Shown: positions 7,880 through 16,238 of the stretch, one piece after another
Numbering within the stretch: the stretch's first letter is position 1
How the letters are laid out: each line of letters starts with the position of its first letter
Source: Thermoproteales archaeon
GTDB lineage: Archaea > Thermoproteota > Thermoprotei > Thermofilales > Thermofilaceae
Direction: 5' to 3'
Assembly: GCA_021163245.1 (NCBI GenBank)
Contig: JAGGXB010000112.1
Location: 1-42,771 of the forward strand
Length of the DNA: 42,771 nucleotides
Translations under genes and position numbers: made by a program
The notes under the pieces: generated by a model
Told to the model about the DNA's origin: nothing
Databases searched by the model: none
Seen by the model: the letters and a program-made list of their open reading frames with translations, nothing else

Positions 7880-8875
7880 ATGAAGATACTGGATTTTGGT
7901 ATACTTGTGGTTGATTTAATTGCAGCAGGTTTACCAAATATAGCTGATCCCGGACAAGTGGTTTTTACTCCTAGAGGTATAAAAACTAGAATTGGCGGAC
8001 ATGCAGCAAATTTTTCTATTGATGAAGTAAAACTAGGTCTTGAAGGTAAAAATATAATTGTGATAGGTGCTGTGGGCGACGATGTCTTTGGCAGGTTTAT
8101 CGAAGATACACTTTCGTCGTATGGCTTAGATGTGAGATTAGAGAAAAATGAAGGCGTGGATACCTCAAAAAATCTTATTTTGGTTGTTAAGGGAGAGGAT
8201 AGAAGGTTTCATGTAGATATAGGAGCAAATATTATGCTATCCGTAAAACATATTACGGATGTAATAAAAACAGAGAAACCAGACATCATATACGTAGGTG
8301 CAACCGGATGGTTAGGAGAAGTAGATGATAATCTAAAAGATATTCTAGAAAAAGGGTCTGAAAACGCTATCACATTTGTCGACCCTATAGCTCCATATCG
8401 AAAGAACTGGAGCTATATTCTTCCAGCCTTTGAACATATTCATATCTTCCACTGCAATAATATTGAAGCAAATATGATAACGTCAAAGGAAGATATAGAG
8501 GAGTCAGCCATAGAAATACTAAAGAAAGGAGTACAGATGGTTCTTATAACACTCGGTGAAAAAGGATTATACGCTAGGACAGACTCATGGAGTATTAGAA
8601 TGAATGCATTTAAAGTAGACACAATCGATCCAACTGGTGCAGGTGACGCTTTTTCAGCCGGAATAATTTATAAGATTATAGAGTACGGCATTAGAAGAAT
8701 CGAAGATCTAAGTTTGGACAAAGCCGTAGAAATGCTAATATATGCATCAGCTTCAGGTGCAAGCGCAACTTTAAAGGAGGGAACAACAGAAGGAGTGGAT
8801 AAAAAAACGGTCAATGAAATTATTGAGGAACAGAAAGAAAAAATATTAGCTTCGTTAAAAATAGAAGAGTTTTAG
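7880..8875 (+). CDS. PfkB/ribokinase family carbohydrate kinase
   Basis: A 331-residue kinase with both family signatures. The N-terminal glycine-rich region is RIGGHAANFS at 38-47, and the C-terminal anion-hole and catalytic motif is DPTGAGDAFSAG around 250-261, with D256 as the catalytic base. The ATP-dependent phosphoacceptor could be a ketohexose, ribose, a nucleoside or 2-keto-3-deoxygluconate; the specificity residues are not diagnostic to me. AGGTG lies about 5 bases before the ATG. The stop is one base from the end of the convergent alcohol dehydrogenase gene. Given the sugar dehydrogenases around it, a role in sugar catabolism is plausible. Confidence 0.92.
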   Translation: MKILDFGILVVDLIAAGLPNIADPGQVVFTPRGIKTRIGGHAANFSIDEVKLGLEGKNIIVIGAVGDDVFGRFIEDTLSSYGLDVRLEKNEGVDTSKNLILVVKGEDRRFHVDIGANIMLSVKHITDVIKTEKPDIIYVGATGWLGEVDDNLKDILEKGSENAITFVDPIAPYRKNWSYILPAFEHIHIFHCNNIEANMITSKEDIEESAIEILKKGVQMVLITLGEKGLYARTDSWSIRMNAFKVDTIDPTGAGDAFSAGIIYKIIEYGIRRIEDLSLDKAVEMLIYASASGASATLKEGTTEGVDKKTVNEIIEEQKEKILASLKIEEF

Positions 8876-8876
8876 A

Positions 8877-9905
8877 TTATACTTCAAACCCAATCTGAAT
8901 TTTTATAACTCCCTTTTCACGTTTTAGCATTCTCTCAAATCCTTCCTTTATTCTCTCTAAAGGTATCACGTCAGAGACCATGTCTTTCACATTCACTTTT
9001 TTATGTTCTATAAGTTTTATAGCCTTAGGATAATCCCATCTGTAAACAAGACTACCAAAGACGTTTAATTCCTTATTCACTATGTTCATTATATTGAATT
9101 CAGTTTCAGGTTTCTCAAAAACTCCTACAACTACAACATTTCCTCCCTTTCTAGTATATTCTAGGGCTTGTGTAAACGTTACATTACTACCTACAGCCTC
9201 AAAAGAAGTATCAACACCTAGCCCATCAGTCAAACTATAAATTGTTTCTTTAATGTTATCTTTCTTAGGGTTTAATGCATAGTCTGCACCAAGTTTTCTC
9301 GCAAAATCAAGTTTCCAATCAACTATATCAGTAATAACTACAGTATCCGCACCCAATGCTTTAGCAACTTGCATTATAAGTAAGCCTATAGTTCCAGCAC
9401 CAAGAACCAAAACCGTATCACCGATTTTTCCAGAACGTCTAACAGCATGTACAGCCACAGCTGTCGGCTCAACCATGGCGCCTTCTTCAAAAGTCATCGA
9501 CTCAGGGATCTTATATACCCATCTCTCCTTTACCGAGATATACTCAGCAAAAGCACCAGTAGTCTGGGCTCCTAAAACTTTAAGGTCTATACAGTGATTA
9601 TATTCATTTTTCCTGCAGAAATAACATTTACCACATATCTCTAACGGTTCAACAGTTACTCTATCTCCTTTTTTGAATCTTGTAACATTTTCACCAACCT
9701 CCTCCACAACACCAGAAAACTCATGACCTGGAATAATTGGTATGATAAAATCTGGATGTTTACCTTTATATGCATGTAAATCACTTCCACAGATACCACA
9801 CCTAACGACACGTATAAGAACATCGTTTGGTCCGGGAACAGGTTTATCAACCTCAACAATCTGTATATCATAAGGTCCTTTTAGAAGGGCTGCTTTCATA
9901 TTCAT
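8877..9905 (-). CDS. Zinc-dependent medium-chain alcohol/polyol dehydrogenase
   Basis: A protein of 342 residues in the threonine/sorbitol dehydrogenase branch. Catalytic zinc ligands are C39 (CGICGSD) and H61-E62 (PGHEFSG). The structural zinc is held by C91, C94, C97 and C105. The NAD(P)-binding glycine motif is GAGTIG. I start at the ATG at 9905; a TTG at 9908 is also in frame, and the ATG at 9899 (MKAALL) is an alternative. Bases 9658-9734 are identical, on the opposite strand, to part of the paralogous gene at 12078-13094, although the two proteins differ widely elsewhere. Likely substrate: a polyol or an amino acid such as threonine. Confidence 0.92.
   Translation of the reverse strand: MNMKAALLKGPYDIQIVEVDKPVPGPNDVLIRVVRCGICGSDLHAYKGKHPDFIIPIIPGHEFSGVVEEVGENVTRFKKGDRVTVEPLEICGKCYFCRKNEYNHCIDLKVLGAQTTGAFAEYISVKERWVYKIPESMTFEEGAMVEPTAVAVHAVRRSGKIGDTVLVLGAGTIGLLIMQVAKALGADTVVITDIVDWKLDFARKLGADYALNPKKDNIKETIYSLTDGLGVDTSFEAVGSNVTFTQALEYTRKGGNVVVVGVFEKPETEFNIMNIVNKELNVFGSLVYRWDYPKAIKLIEHKKVNVKDMVSDVIPLERIKEGFERMLKREKGVIKIQIGFEV
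9658..9734 (-). repeat. 77-base perfect inverted repeat, copy 1 (within dehydrogenase gene)
   Basis: The reverse complement of this stretch is identical over 77 bases to 12240-12316. It covers the codons for the GHEFSG zinc-ligand region and the following VVEEVG and FKKGDRV segments. Identity breaks immediately at both ends, including at codon level. Because synonymous positions are also identical, shared protein function alone does not explain it. Confidence 0.93.
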
Positions 9906-10007
9906 CAATTTATATTTTTTACATGATTCAAAAATAAGTTTTTATTTTTTTCGGAAGAAAAGTTATTATTGGATGTTAATTTTTATTATCTATCAAGGGG
10001 AAAATAA

Positions 10008-10508
10008 ATGAAAGGAGCACTATTTGTTGCAATCGTGGCTGTGTTAACTGCTGTCACAATGGTTGTAACGATGGCTTTCCAATTCTATGTTCCGCAAACT
10101 AAGGGATATATTAATTTCGGAGATACAATCGTAATTTTTTCAGGTCTATTGTTAGGAGGTCATCCTGGATTTCTTGTCGGTGGAATAGGATCGGCACTTG
10201 CTGACATATTGAGTGGATATGGTAATTGGGCTCCTTTTACATTTGTCATAAAAGGCATAGAGGGTTTTACAGTTGGTTTCTTTTCAAAGAAGTCAAAAAA
10301 GCTTTTATATCTAGGAGCAGTGCTTGGGGGTGTCGAAATGGTTCTCGGATACTTTATAGTTGAATACTTTCTATATGGTTTAGGGGCTGCTTTAGCCGAG
10401 TTACCTGGAAATATCATGCAGGCAGGTATAGGTATCTTTGTCGGTGTAGGTCTCTATAAGATTGTTATCAGAACTATAGGAGAAAAGGTGAAGCTTTTTA
10501 AGAGCTAA
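10008..10508 (+). CDS. ECF transporter S component (PF07155-type vitamin transporter subunit)
   Basis: A 166-residue membrane protein with five to six helices. The segment GYINFGDTIVIFSGLLLGG, followed by GGIGSALADILSGYGNWAP and TFVIKGIEG, matches the pattern of the COG4720/PF07155 family of substrate-binding ECF subunits. These bind a vitamin or related small molecule and need a shared energising module (EcfA, EcfA', EcfT), none of which is in this window. AGGGG lies seven bases before the ATG. The 98-base leader region is too short and plain to call a riboswitch. The 3' end overlaps the convergent membrane protein gene by 11 bases. The ligand is unknown. Confidence 0.85.
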   Translation: MKGALFVAIVAVLTAVTMVVTMAFQFYVPQTKGYINFGDTIVIFSGLLLGGHPGFLVGGIGSALADILSGYGNWAPFTFVIKGIEGFTVGFFSKKSKKLLYLGAVLGGVEMVLGYFIVEYFLYGLGAALAELPGNIMQAGIGIFVGVGLYKIVIRTIGEKVKLFKS

Positions 10509-11127
10509 ACATAAAAATCTTAAAAGCTACGAATACATCATTAATGAGATCGAGTATGAATATGCTTGCAATAATCCAGAAACCGATAATATAGCTTATT
10601 CTTATAACTTGGGGATATTTTACTTTATTTTTAACCAATGAATATGTGCTTGATGTTATTGAGAAGACAACTAACAATGTAGTAATGTTTATTATAAATC
10701 CTGAAAGATAAAAGAGTATTCTAGAAGGCATTTTATGGAAGAATATATTTGTTTCATATGCTACATGTAGAATATCTACGAGTATTATCGTTAATATTTC
10801 TGCTGATATAGAAGAGAATAAAGCTATAAAGACAGGGATTTTTATATCTCTCCATACCTCGTCTCGATTCTTGGTTTTTTGTATCGCTATAAAGGAGGAC
10901 GTTATTGAGATAGCTGTTAAAAAACCTGAAAGATATAAACATGTAAAGAAGTCGATTGTACGGAATGAGGCTATAATTGTATTTATCTTTTCGACTATGA
11001 AATTTGTCTTTGTAACTATAAAGGAGTACATTAATGCTGAGACCGAAGCATTTAGTAATATTCTAGCTAACAAAAGAGATATAAACGATATGACTGCTAG
11101 AACTAGACTAGCAACTCTACTTGACAT
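10498..11127 (-). CDS. Integral membrane protein with five to six TM helices, unknown
   Basis: Family not recognised. The 209 residues are mostly hydrophobic, with about five to six spans and small basic loops. An AATTTAAAAATAA element lies upstream of the ATG, and AGGTAAAA immediately precedes it. The 3' end overlaps the ECF S-component gene by 11 bases. The minus strand is preferred because the plus-strand readings over this interval are short and charged with no recognisable domain, while the minus-strand reading has a clear membrane pattern. No function can be given; adjacency to the S component is convergent and need not be meaningful. Confidence 0.6.
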   Translation of the reverse strand: MSSRVASLVLAVISFISLLLARILLNASVSALMYSFIVTKTNFIVEKINTIIASFRTIDFFTCLYLSGFLTAISITSSFIAIQKTKNRDEVWRDIKIPVFIALFSSISAEILTIILVDILHVAYETNIFFHKMPSRILFYLSGFIINITTLLVVFSITSSTYSLVKNKVKYPQVIRISYIIGFWIIASIFILDLINDVFVAFKIFMFSS

Positions 11128-11176
11128 TTTTACCTAGAATAAAAATTATTTTTAAATTATTAAAAATATTGCTCTG

Positions 11177-11962
11177 TTATCCTAATATAACATCCATATA
11201 TAGCATAATTATGAATCCTATTATGAGACCATACGTCGCATACCTTTCATGTCCCACTCTATTAGTCTCAGGTATTATTTCATCACTTATGACGAAGATC
11301 ATGGCACCAGCTGCAAAACCCATAGCGTAAGGCAATACTTGATGAGCCATAGCTACAGTTGCTGCTCCAATTAAACTTAGTGGAGGTTCTACAAGGCCAG
11401 ATATTATAGCTATGAGAAACGCATAAAATCTACTCTTATTTCCTTCAGCTAGAATAGAAAAACCTACTGATAAACCCTCAGGAATATTTTGTAACCCTAT
11501 CGCTAACATCAAAACTACAGCATCATCTAGATTTCCAGACCCGAACCCTACTCCTACAGCGAGACCTTCAGGCATATTGTGAAGCGTTATGGCTAAAACA
11601 AAGAGCCATATTCCTCTAAGCCTACTAGATGATATTCCTTCTTTACCTATTATCATATGCATATGAGGAATAATCATGTCTGCAAAGTTGACAGATAAGG
11701 CACCTAGTACTATACCTATGATAACAGGATTTATGCCTCCTTTCTCTATACCTGGCACTATAAGGCTAGTAAAGCTTGCAGCAAGCATGACCCCTGCCGC
11801 AAACCCTAAACCTATATCACTTACTCTCTCAGGTAGTTTTTTAAAAAATAGTACAGGTATAGCACCTATAGCATTTAACAGTGCTGTTATACATCCGCCT
11901 AACAAGCCTAGTAGAAGAAGATTATTGCCTGCTAAGCTTAAAAGAATGTTTTCAAATACCAT
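11177..11962 (-). CDS. ZIP family divalent metal transporter
   Basis: A 261-residue transporter of the ZIP superfamily, moving Zn2+, Fe2+ or similar ions into the cytoplasm. The paired metal-site helices are plain: HNMPEG at 128-133 and QNIPEG at 158-163. Eight hydrophobic helices fit the family, and a histidine-bearing loop (PHMHM, 99-103) lies between helices 3 and 4. A TTTATAAA element lies about 31-38 bases before the ATG, in the gap shared with the divergent alcohol dehydrogenase gene. Co-location with a zinc-dependent dehydrogenase is suggestive but unproven. Confidence 0.93.
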   Translation of the reverse strand: MVFENILLSLAGNNLLLLGLLGGCITALLNAIGAIPVLFFKKLPERVSDIGLGFAAGVMLAASFTSLIVPGIEKGGINPVIIGIVLGALSVNFADMIIPHMHMIIGKEGISSSRLRGIWLFVLAITLHNMPEGLAVGVGFGSGNLDDAVVLMLAIGLQNIPEGLSVGFSILAEGNKSRFYAFLIAIISGLVEPPLSLIGAATVAMAHQVLPYAMGFAAGAMIFVISDEIIPETNRVGHERYATYGLIIGFIIMLYMDVILG

Positions 11963-12077
11963 AGTATCATTTTATGAGAATCTTATCTTAGGTTTATAAA
12001 TAATTGGTTTGAGTTTCGAATAGATAAGAGATATTATTTTTAGTTTAATTAAAACTATATTTTCATTAGTGATAAAA
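11963..12077. promoter_or_regulatory. Divergent promoter region between ZIP transporter and dehydrogenase genes
   Basis: The 115-base gap drives two genes outward. On the minus strand TTTATAAA lies about 31-38 bases before the ZIP start. On the plus strand an AATTAAAA-type box lies about 25-32 bases before the ATG at 12078, with GTGAT just before that codon. No clear operator palindrome is seen. Confidence 0.4.
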
Positions 12078-13094
12078 ATGAAAGCTTTTATCATAAATAA
12101 ACCATATGAGTCGGAAGTTGGAGAATATAGTCTTCGCGATTTAAAGGAGGATGAAGTGTTAGTAAAGGTAAAGGCATGTGGTATTTGTGGGACTGATATA
12201 CATATATTTAAAGGAGAATTTCCTGCAAAGTTTCCAGTAATTCCAGGTCATGAGTTTTCTGGTGTTGTGGAGGAGGTTGGTGAAAATGTTACAAGATTCA
12301 AAAAAGGAGATAGAGTGGCTGTAAACCCAAATATTCCATGTGGAAAATGTTATTATTGTAAAAGAGGCTTAACTCATTTTTGTGTAAATTGGAATGCTAT
12401 CGGTATCCATTTACCAGGTGCATACGCAGAATATGCCATTGTACCGGAGGCGAATTTGTACAGTTTTCCAGAATATTTAGAGTTTGAAGAAGCGGCTTTT
12501 GCAGAACCGGTAGCTTGTGTCCTACATGGCCAAGATCTTATAAACATTAGTTTAGGTGATACTGTTGTTGTATACGGTTTAGGGCCAATAGGACTACTTC
12601 ATTTACAGCTATCTATGATAAGGGGTGCATCAAAAGTTATAGGTGTAGATATCGTTGAGAAAAAATTGAAAATAGCTGAGGAACTGGGTGCTGAGTATGT
12701 TTTTAATGCTCTTGAAAAAGATGTACCTGAGGAAATAAAGAAAGTTTTAGGTAGGGGTGCTGATGTAGCAATTGAAGCTTCAGGAAGCATCAAAGCTTTT
12801 GAAGACGCCATTAAATCAGTAGATTATGGTGGGAAAGTACTTGTTTTTGGAGTTGCTCCTGAAAACGCTACTGCTGCTGTGAAGCCTTTTAACATATATA
12901 GGAGAGAAATTGAGATAATTGGATCATTTACAAACCCGTTTACGACTGGTAGGGCGGTTAAAATTTTGGCGTCAAGGAAGATAAATGTAAAGAAGATAAT
13001 CTCACATAGAATCTCTCTGGATGAAGTACAAGAATATTATAAGAAAATAATGGATAGGGATAAAACCATTTTAAAGGTAATCGTAAAACCCTAG
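12078..13094 (+). CDS. Zinc-dependent medium-chain alcohol/polyol dehydrogenase (paralogue)
   Basis: A 338-residue enzyme of the threonine/sorbitol dehydrogenase type. Catalytic zinc residues are C37 (CGICGTD) and H58-E59 (PGHEFSG). The structural zinc is bound by C88, C91, C94 and C102, and the nucleotide-binding motif reads GLGPIG. A GTG at 12069 is in frame, but GTGAT then serves as the ribosome binding site of the ATG at 12078, so I chose the ATG. The protein shares an identical 26-residue block with the paralogue at 8877-9905, encoded by a 77-base identical DNA stretch; outside it the two are clearly diverged. The stop lies two bases from the convergent antiporter gene. Confidence 0.92.
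   Translation: MKAFIINKPYESEVGEYSLRDLKEDEVLVKVKACGICGTDIHIFKGEFPAKFPVIPGHEFSGVVEEVGENVTRFKKGDRVAVNPNIPCGKCYYCKRGLTHFCVNWNAIGIHLPGAYAEYAIVPEANLYSFPEYLEFEEAAFAEPVACVLHGQDLINISLGDTVVVYGLGPIGLLHLQLSMIRGASKVIGVDIVEKKLKIAEELGAEYVFNALEKDVPEEIKKVLGRGADVAIEASGSIKAFEDAIKSVDYGGKVLVFGVAPENATAAVKPFNIYRREIEIIGSFTNPFTTGRAVKILASRKINVKKIISHRISLDEVQEYYKKIMDRDKTILKVIVKP
12240..12316 (+). repeat. 77-base perfect inverted repeat, copy 2 (within dehydrogenase gene)
   Basis: Identical to the reverse complement of 9658-9734 without a single mismatch or gap, including a run of six A. Just upstream the copies read GTA versus ATT; just downstream they read GGCTGTA versus AACTGTT. The flanks belong to the same protein family but are not near-identical. 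Confidence 0.93.
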
Positions 13095-13096
13095 CT

Positions 13097-14668
13097 TTAC
13101 TTTTTCTTTGCAACCATATAGCTTATTATGTCTTGTAAAGATATTTCCCCTATAATTTTTCCTTCATCATCTACGATAGGAATAACAGGTTGATTAACAA
13201 CTGCGATTTCCTCAAGAACAGTGAATAAGTCGTCGTTCGGCTTAGCTATTATTCGAATAGGCTTGAGAACTTTCCTAATATCTTTTTCCTCTTTTAGATC
13301 TTTTAGCGTAACAATGCCAATAGGCTTTTTCTGTTTGTCAACTATTACTATGTTTTCAAGATCATTTTTCTCCATGAAACTAATTATTTTCTCATAGTCG
13401 TCGTTCCAATAAAGGAATAATGGTTTCCGTACCACTTCACGAACCTTAATCCTACCTAAAAGTTGCCTAGTTATTATAGGTAGAAAAGGCATCTTTTTAC
13501 TAGGTACATCTTCAGAAACTGTAATACTTAACTTTGCTATCAGAGGATAGAATAACAGTGAAAGAATCGCTATAAATACGAGAAGTGAATATAGCTGACC
13601 AGAAATGATTCCATAGTTTAGTAATGATGCGAGAATAGCTAAATCGACAGAGCCTCTTGCTAGCATAGATATTGATAATTCTTTAGAGTTTTCAATGCCA
13701 AAGATATTTAACATAATGTAATGTATACTGAATTTTATAGGTATAAAAAGCAAGAATATTGTTAACGCCAGAAGAATATCACTCATCAGAAAACTCCATG
13801 AAAAGTTTAAACCTAATGATGCAAAAAATATCGGTATGAATACACCGTTACTTATCTTTTTTAGACTCTCTACCGCTGATTTGATTGTATCTTCTGTAGC
13901 TATATCTGATAAAGCTAACCCTAAAATTAATGCTCCTATCACTCCATGAACTCCGAGATGGGAACCTATTCCTACGAAAAAGAGTAAAAGTCCTAGTATA
14001 ATGCCTACTAATGCCTCGCTTGATACTAAATATAGTCGAGTGACGTGAATTATCTTGGGTATAACGAACACACTAAGGAAGCCAGCCAGAACAAAATAGA
14101 ATCCTACCTTTATGAAATTTATAACGATTAATGTTATGTTAAAGCTTTTAGTAACCCCTATTTCTAGGAGGGTTCCAGTAAGGATAAGACCAAATATTTC
14201 GCCTATTAAAGCATATGAAAATGATTGGAGACCACTTTTTGTTTTAAGAACGTTCATATCGCTTAAAACTTTTGCAACCACGCTCGCTGTGGGTACTGCC
14301 GATATCACTCCTATTGTTAAGGCTTGGAAGATATCTATCTGGAATAGCTCGACTATAACAACAGTAAGTACAAGTTGTAGGAGAAGTGAAAGCAAGGATA
14401 CGAAAATATATCTTCTGTTTAGAGAGCTAAATATACCGTCTATATCTATTTCTTCAAGTCCTATTATAAAGAAGAACAAGTATATACCTATGCTTGTCAG
14501 AAAAAGTATCTCTTTATCGGGCGTGATAATACCTAGAAATCCAGGTCCGAGGAGAATACCGCTGATCACCCAGCCAAGTAATGATGGCTGTTTTAATCTT
14601 ATCAGTACATCTTCGAGCATTTTTGCTAAAAATATAAGTAAGGCAATCGCTAAAATGTCCTCGATCAT
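13097..14668 (-). CDS. CPA2 family cation/proton antiporter with C-terminal CBS pair
   Basis: A 523-residue membrane antiporter of the Kef/NapA type. About 12 hydrophobic helices fill the first 375 residues, including the characteristic LGWVISGILLGP near residues 31-42 and GVHGVIGALILGLALSD in the second half. After a linker, two CBS repeats occupy about 400-520 (VIVDKQKKPIGIVTLKDL and PIVDDEGKIIGEISLQDI). CBS pairs bind adenine nucleotides or sense ionic strength, so exchange of Na+ or K+ for H+ may be gated by energy state. No KTN/TrkA-N domain is present. The ion is not determined. The gene forms a single transcription unit. Confidence 0.9.
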   Translation of the reverse strand: MIEDILAIALLIFLAKMLEDVLIRLKQPSLLGWVISGILLGPGFLGIITPDKEILFLTSIGIYLFFFIIGLEEIDIDGIFSSLNRRYIFVSLLSLLLQLVLTVVIVELFQIDIFQALTIGVISAVPTASVVAKVLSDMNVLKTKSGLQSFSYALIGEIFGLILTGTLLEIGVTKSFNITLIVINFIKVGFYFVLAGFLSVFVIPKIIHVTRLYLVSSEALVGIILGLLLFFVGIGSHLGVHGVIGALILGLALSDIATEDTIKSAVESLKKISNGVFIPIFFASLGLNFSWSFLMSDILLALTIFLLFIPIKFSIHYIMLNIFGIENSKELSISMLARGSVDLAILASLLNYGIISGQLYSLLVFIAILSLLFYPLIAKLSITVSEDVPSKKMPFLPIITRQLLGRIKVREVVRKPLFLYWNDDYEKIISFMEKNDLENIVIVDKQKKPIGIVTLKDLKEEKDIRKVLKPIRIIAKPNDDLFTVLEEIAVVNQPVIPIVDDEGKIIGEISLQDIISYMVAKKK

Positions 14669-14789
14669 ACCTTATTCTTTTTAAATTAACTAAAGACGTT
14701 TTTATTTTTATCTCATTGCTGACAACTTTACGATATATCAATTCTTAGAGTAAACAAAGCATATATAAGACAACAAAAAATGGGATAAT
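14669..14789. other. Divergent intergenic region between antiporter and PHP genes
   Basis: The gap is 121 bases. On the minus strand an AAATAAAAAC element lies about 30-39 bases before the antiporter start. On the plus strand TATATAA at 14762-14768 serves the PHP gene. No inverted repeat large enough for a terminator or operator is evident. Confidence 0.4.
14762..14768 (+). promoter_or_regulatory. TATA box of the PHP gene (leaderless)
   Basis: TATATAA lies 22-28 bases before the ATG at 14790, the spacing expected when transcription starts at or next to the start codon. Confidence 0.5.
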
Positions 14790-15824
14790 ATGTTCAGTAA
14801 TCCTTTTAGAAAAAAAGGAATTTGGCTTAAAGGAAATCTTCATGGACATACCACTAACTCAGACGGTAGATTAACACCACAAGAATACATAGATTTCTAT
14901 TATAAATCAGGTTACGGCTTTCTAGCTATAACAGACCATGAAAAAATTACCAAAATAGATAGTGACAAAGTTGTCATGATCACTGGGATAGAGACAGGTA
15001 CAGGTAGAGGTGAGAATGGGCATTCTTATCACGTTGTACTTATTGATGTATATGATAACGATGAGATACAGAGAAGAAGAAAAAATTCTATATATGAATT
15101 ATTTGACTGGGTTAAGGCCAACAATGTGATCGCTTTCATTGCACATCCATACTGGTCAAGTTTGACTGTTAATGATTTAAGGAGTATTGATGGTTATCTG
15201 GGTATCGAATTATATAATACGGGATGTGATATTGAGTGCGGAAAAGGATATTCAACTGTACACTGGGATAATCTTTTGGCTTCTGGCAGGGAAGTATCCG
15301 GAATAGCGGTCGATGATGCCCACAGATACTTTATACCTCCTATTGACGCGCCTGGAGGATGGATCAAAGTAAAAACAGAAACAAGGACAAAAGAAGATAT
15401 TCTAAAGGCATTAAGAGAAGGCTCCTTCTATGCTTCTACAGGTCCAATATTCTATAATTTTGAGTCAGCAAACAATGTTATTAAAGCTGATTTTTCACAT
15501 GTGAAAAGAGTGGACTTCATTAGTGAGGGAGGCGCTGGATTCACGATAACTAACGATATGCTTGACTTAATTAAATATGGGGATAAATACAGAAAGTATC
15601 TTAGCGGAATGTTTAAAGAGTTTCTTGAAAACATCGAGATAAGTAGAGAAGATGATAGAGAAACCTTTTATGGAAATGTTGGGAAGAGAAAGGTTGAAGT
15701 CGTAAGGGATGATTCTGGCATAACAAGTGTTAGATTAGAGGGCTATATTTTCAGGAAATATTTTAGGCTGGAGATAACGGATAAAAATGAAAGAAAGGCA
15801 TGGCTTAATCCCGTTTTCTATTAG
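14790..15824 (+). CDS. PHP domain metal-dependent phosphoesterase
   Basis: A 344-residue protein whose first 180 residues form a PHP domain. Metal ligands are visible as H18 and H20 (NLHGHTTNSDG), D25, D49-H50 (ITDH), E68 (GIETG), H119 (FIAHPYW) and D176/H178 (VDDAH). The arrangement matches the YciV/TrpH-like branch acting on phosphomonoesters or short oligonucleotides. The region after about residue 185 resembles the accessory strands found in PHP proteins of polysaccharide and sugar loci. It has a TATA box for leaderless expression. The substrate is unknown. Confidence 0.88.
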   Translation: MFSNPFRKKGIWLKGNLHGHTTNSDGRLTPQEYIDFYYKSGYGFLAITDHEKITKIDSDKVVMITGIETGTGRGENGHSYHVVLIDVYDNDEIQRRRKNSIYELFDWVKANNVIAFIAHPYWSSLTVNDLRSIDGYLGIELYNTGCDIECGKGYSTVHWDNLLASGREVSGIAVDDAHRYFIPPIDAPGGWIKVKTETRTKEDILKALREGSFYASTGPIFYNFESANNVIKADFSHVKRVDFISEGGAGFTITNDMLDLIKYGDKYRKYLSGMFKEFLENIEISREDDRETFYGNVGKRKVEVVRDDSGITSVRLEGYIFRKYFRLEITDKNERKAWLNPVFY

Positions 15825-15840
15825 GCTTATTTTTGACAAT

Positions 15841-15849
15841 TATATATAA
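15841..15849 (+). promoter_or_regulatory. TATA box deciding the start of the small membrane protein gene
   Basis: TATATATAA lies 26-34 bases before the ATG at 15875. This favours that ATG over an in-frame TTG at 15833, which would lie upstream of the box. Confidence 0.5.
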
Positions 15850-15874
15850 CTACATCTTTTTATTTTCAAAATAT

Positions 15875-16234
15875 ATGATTAAAAATGCTGTCTGGACTCC
15901 TTATCTCCTACAGATAAGTTCTCTGTTTATCACGTGGCTTATTACAATTATAGTTGTTGTAGCTATCGATCTTGGATTTAAGGTTTATAAAAGTATTAAG
16001 AGAAAATTTGATGTTACATATAATGTAGAAAAAGTTTTGCCGAAACGTATAATCCATGGAATCGTATACATAATTTTTCTTGTTCTTGTCTATGATGCGG
16101 TTGAGATTAGAGTAAAGGGAGATATAGCGTTAATTGTTTTATTTATAGTTTACTTGTTCTTTTTTATAATAGCTATATTCATATTCGGTGACATAATTAT
16201 ATCTCTGTATAAAATACTAAAGAAAAGAAAGTGA
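15875..16234 (+). CDS. Small three-helix membrane protein, unknown
   Basis: A protein of 119 residues with three hydrophobic helices separated by a basic loop (KVYKSIKRKF) and ending in the basic KILKKRK. The composition recalls the N-terminal membrane part of mechanosensitive-channel-type proteins, but no beta domain follows, so I do not assign it. The start is set by a TATA box 26-34 bases upstream. Its stop TGA forms part of the GTGAT ribosome binding site of the next gene, the ArsB/NhaD permease, so the two are translationally linked. It may be an accessory subunit of that permease; this is inference from context. Confidence 0.6.
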   Translation: MIKNAVWTPYLLQISSLFITWLITIIVVVAIDLGFKVYKSIKRKFDVTYNVEKVLPKRIIHGIVYIIFLVLVYDAVEIRVKGDIALIVLFIVYLFFFIIAIFIFGDIIISLYKILKKRK

Positions 16235-16238
16235 TATC

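Noticed and set aside
9906-10007. A vitamin riboswitch before the ECF S component
   Set aside because: The leader is short and AT-rich with no thiamine, flavin or other known aptamer core visible.
10871-11137. An 88-codon plus-strand open frame over the 5-6 TM membrane protein gene
   Set aside because: It is charged, featureless and without a start signal; the minus-strand reading has a proper membrane pattern and an upstream AT-rich promoter element.
14112-14684. A 190-codon plus-strand open frame opposite the CPA2 antiporter gene
   Set aside because: It is an antisense shadow of hydrophobic codons with no ribosome binding site or recognisable motif, while the opposite frame is a clear antiporter.
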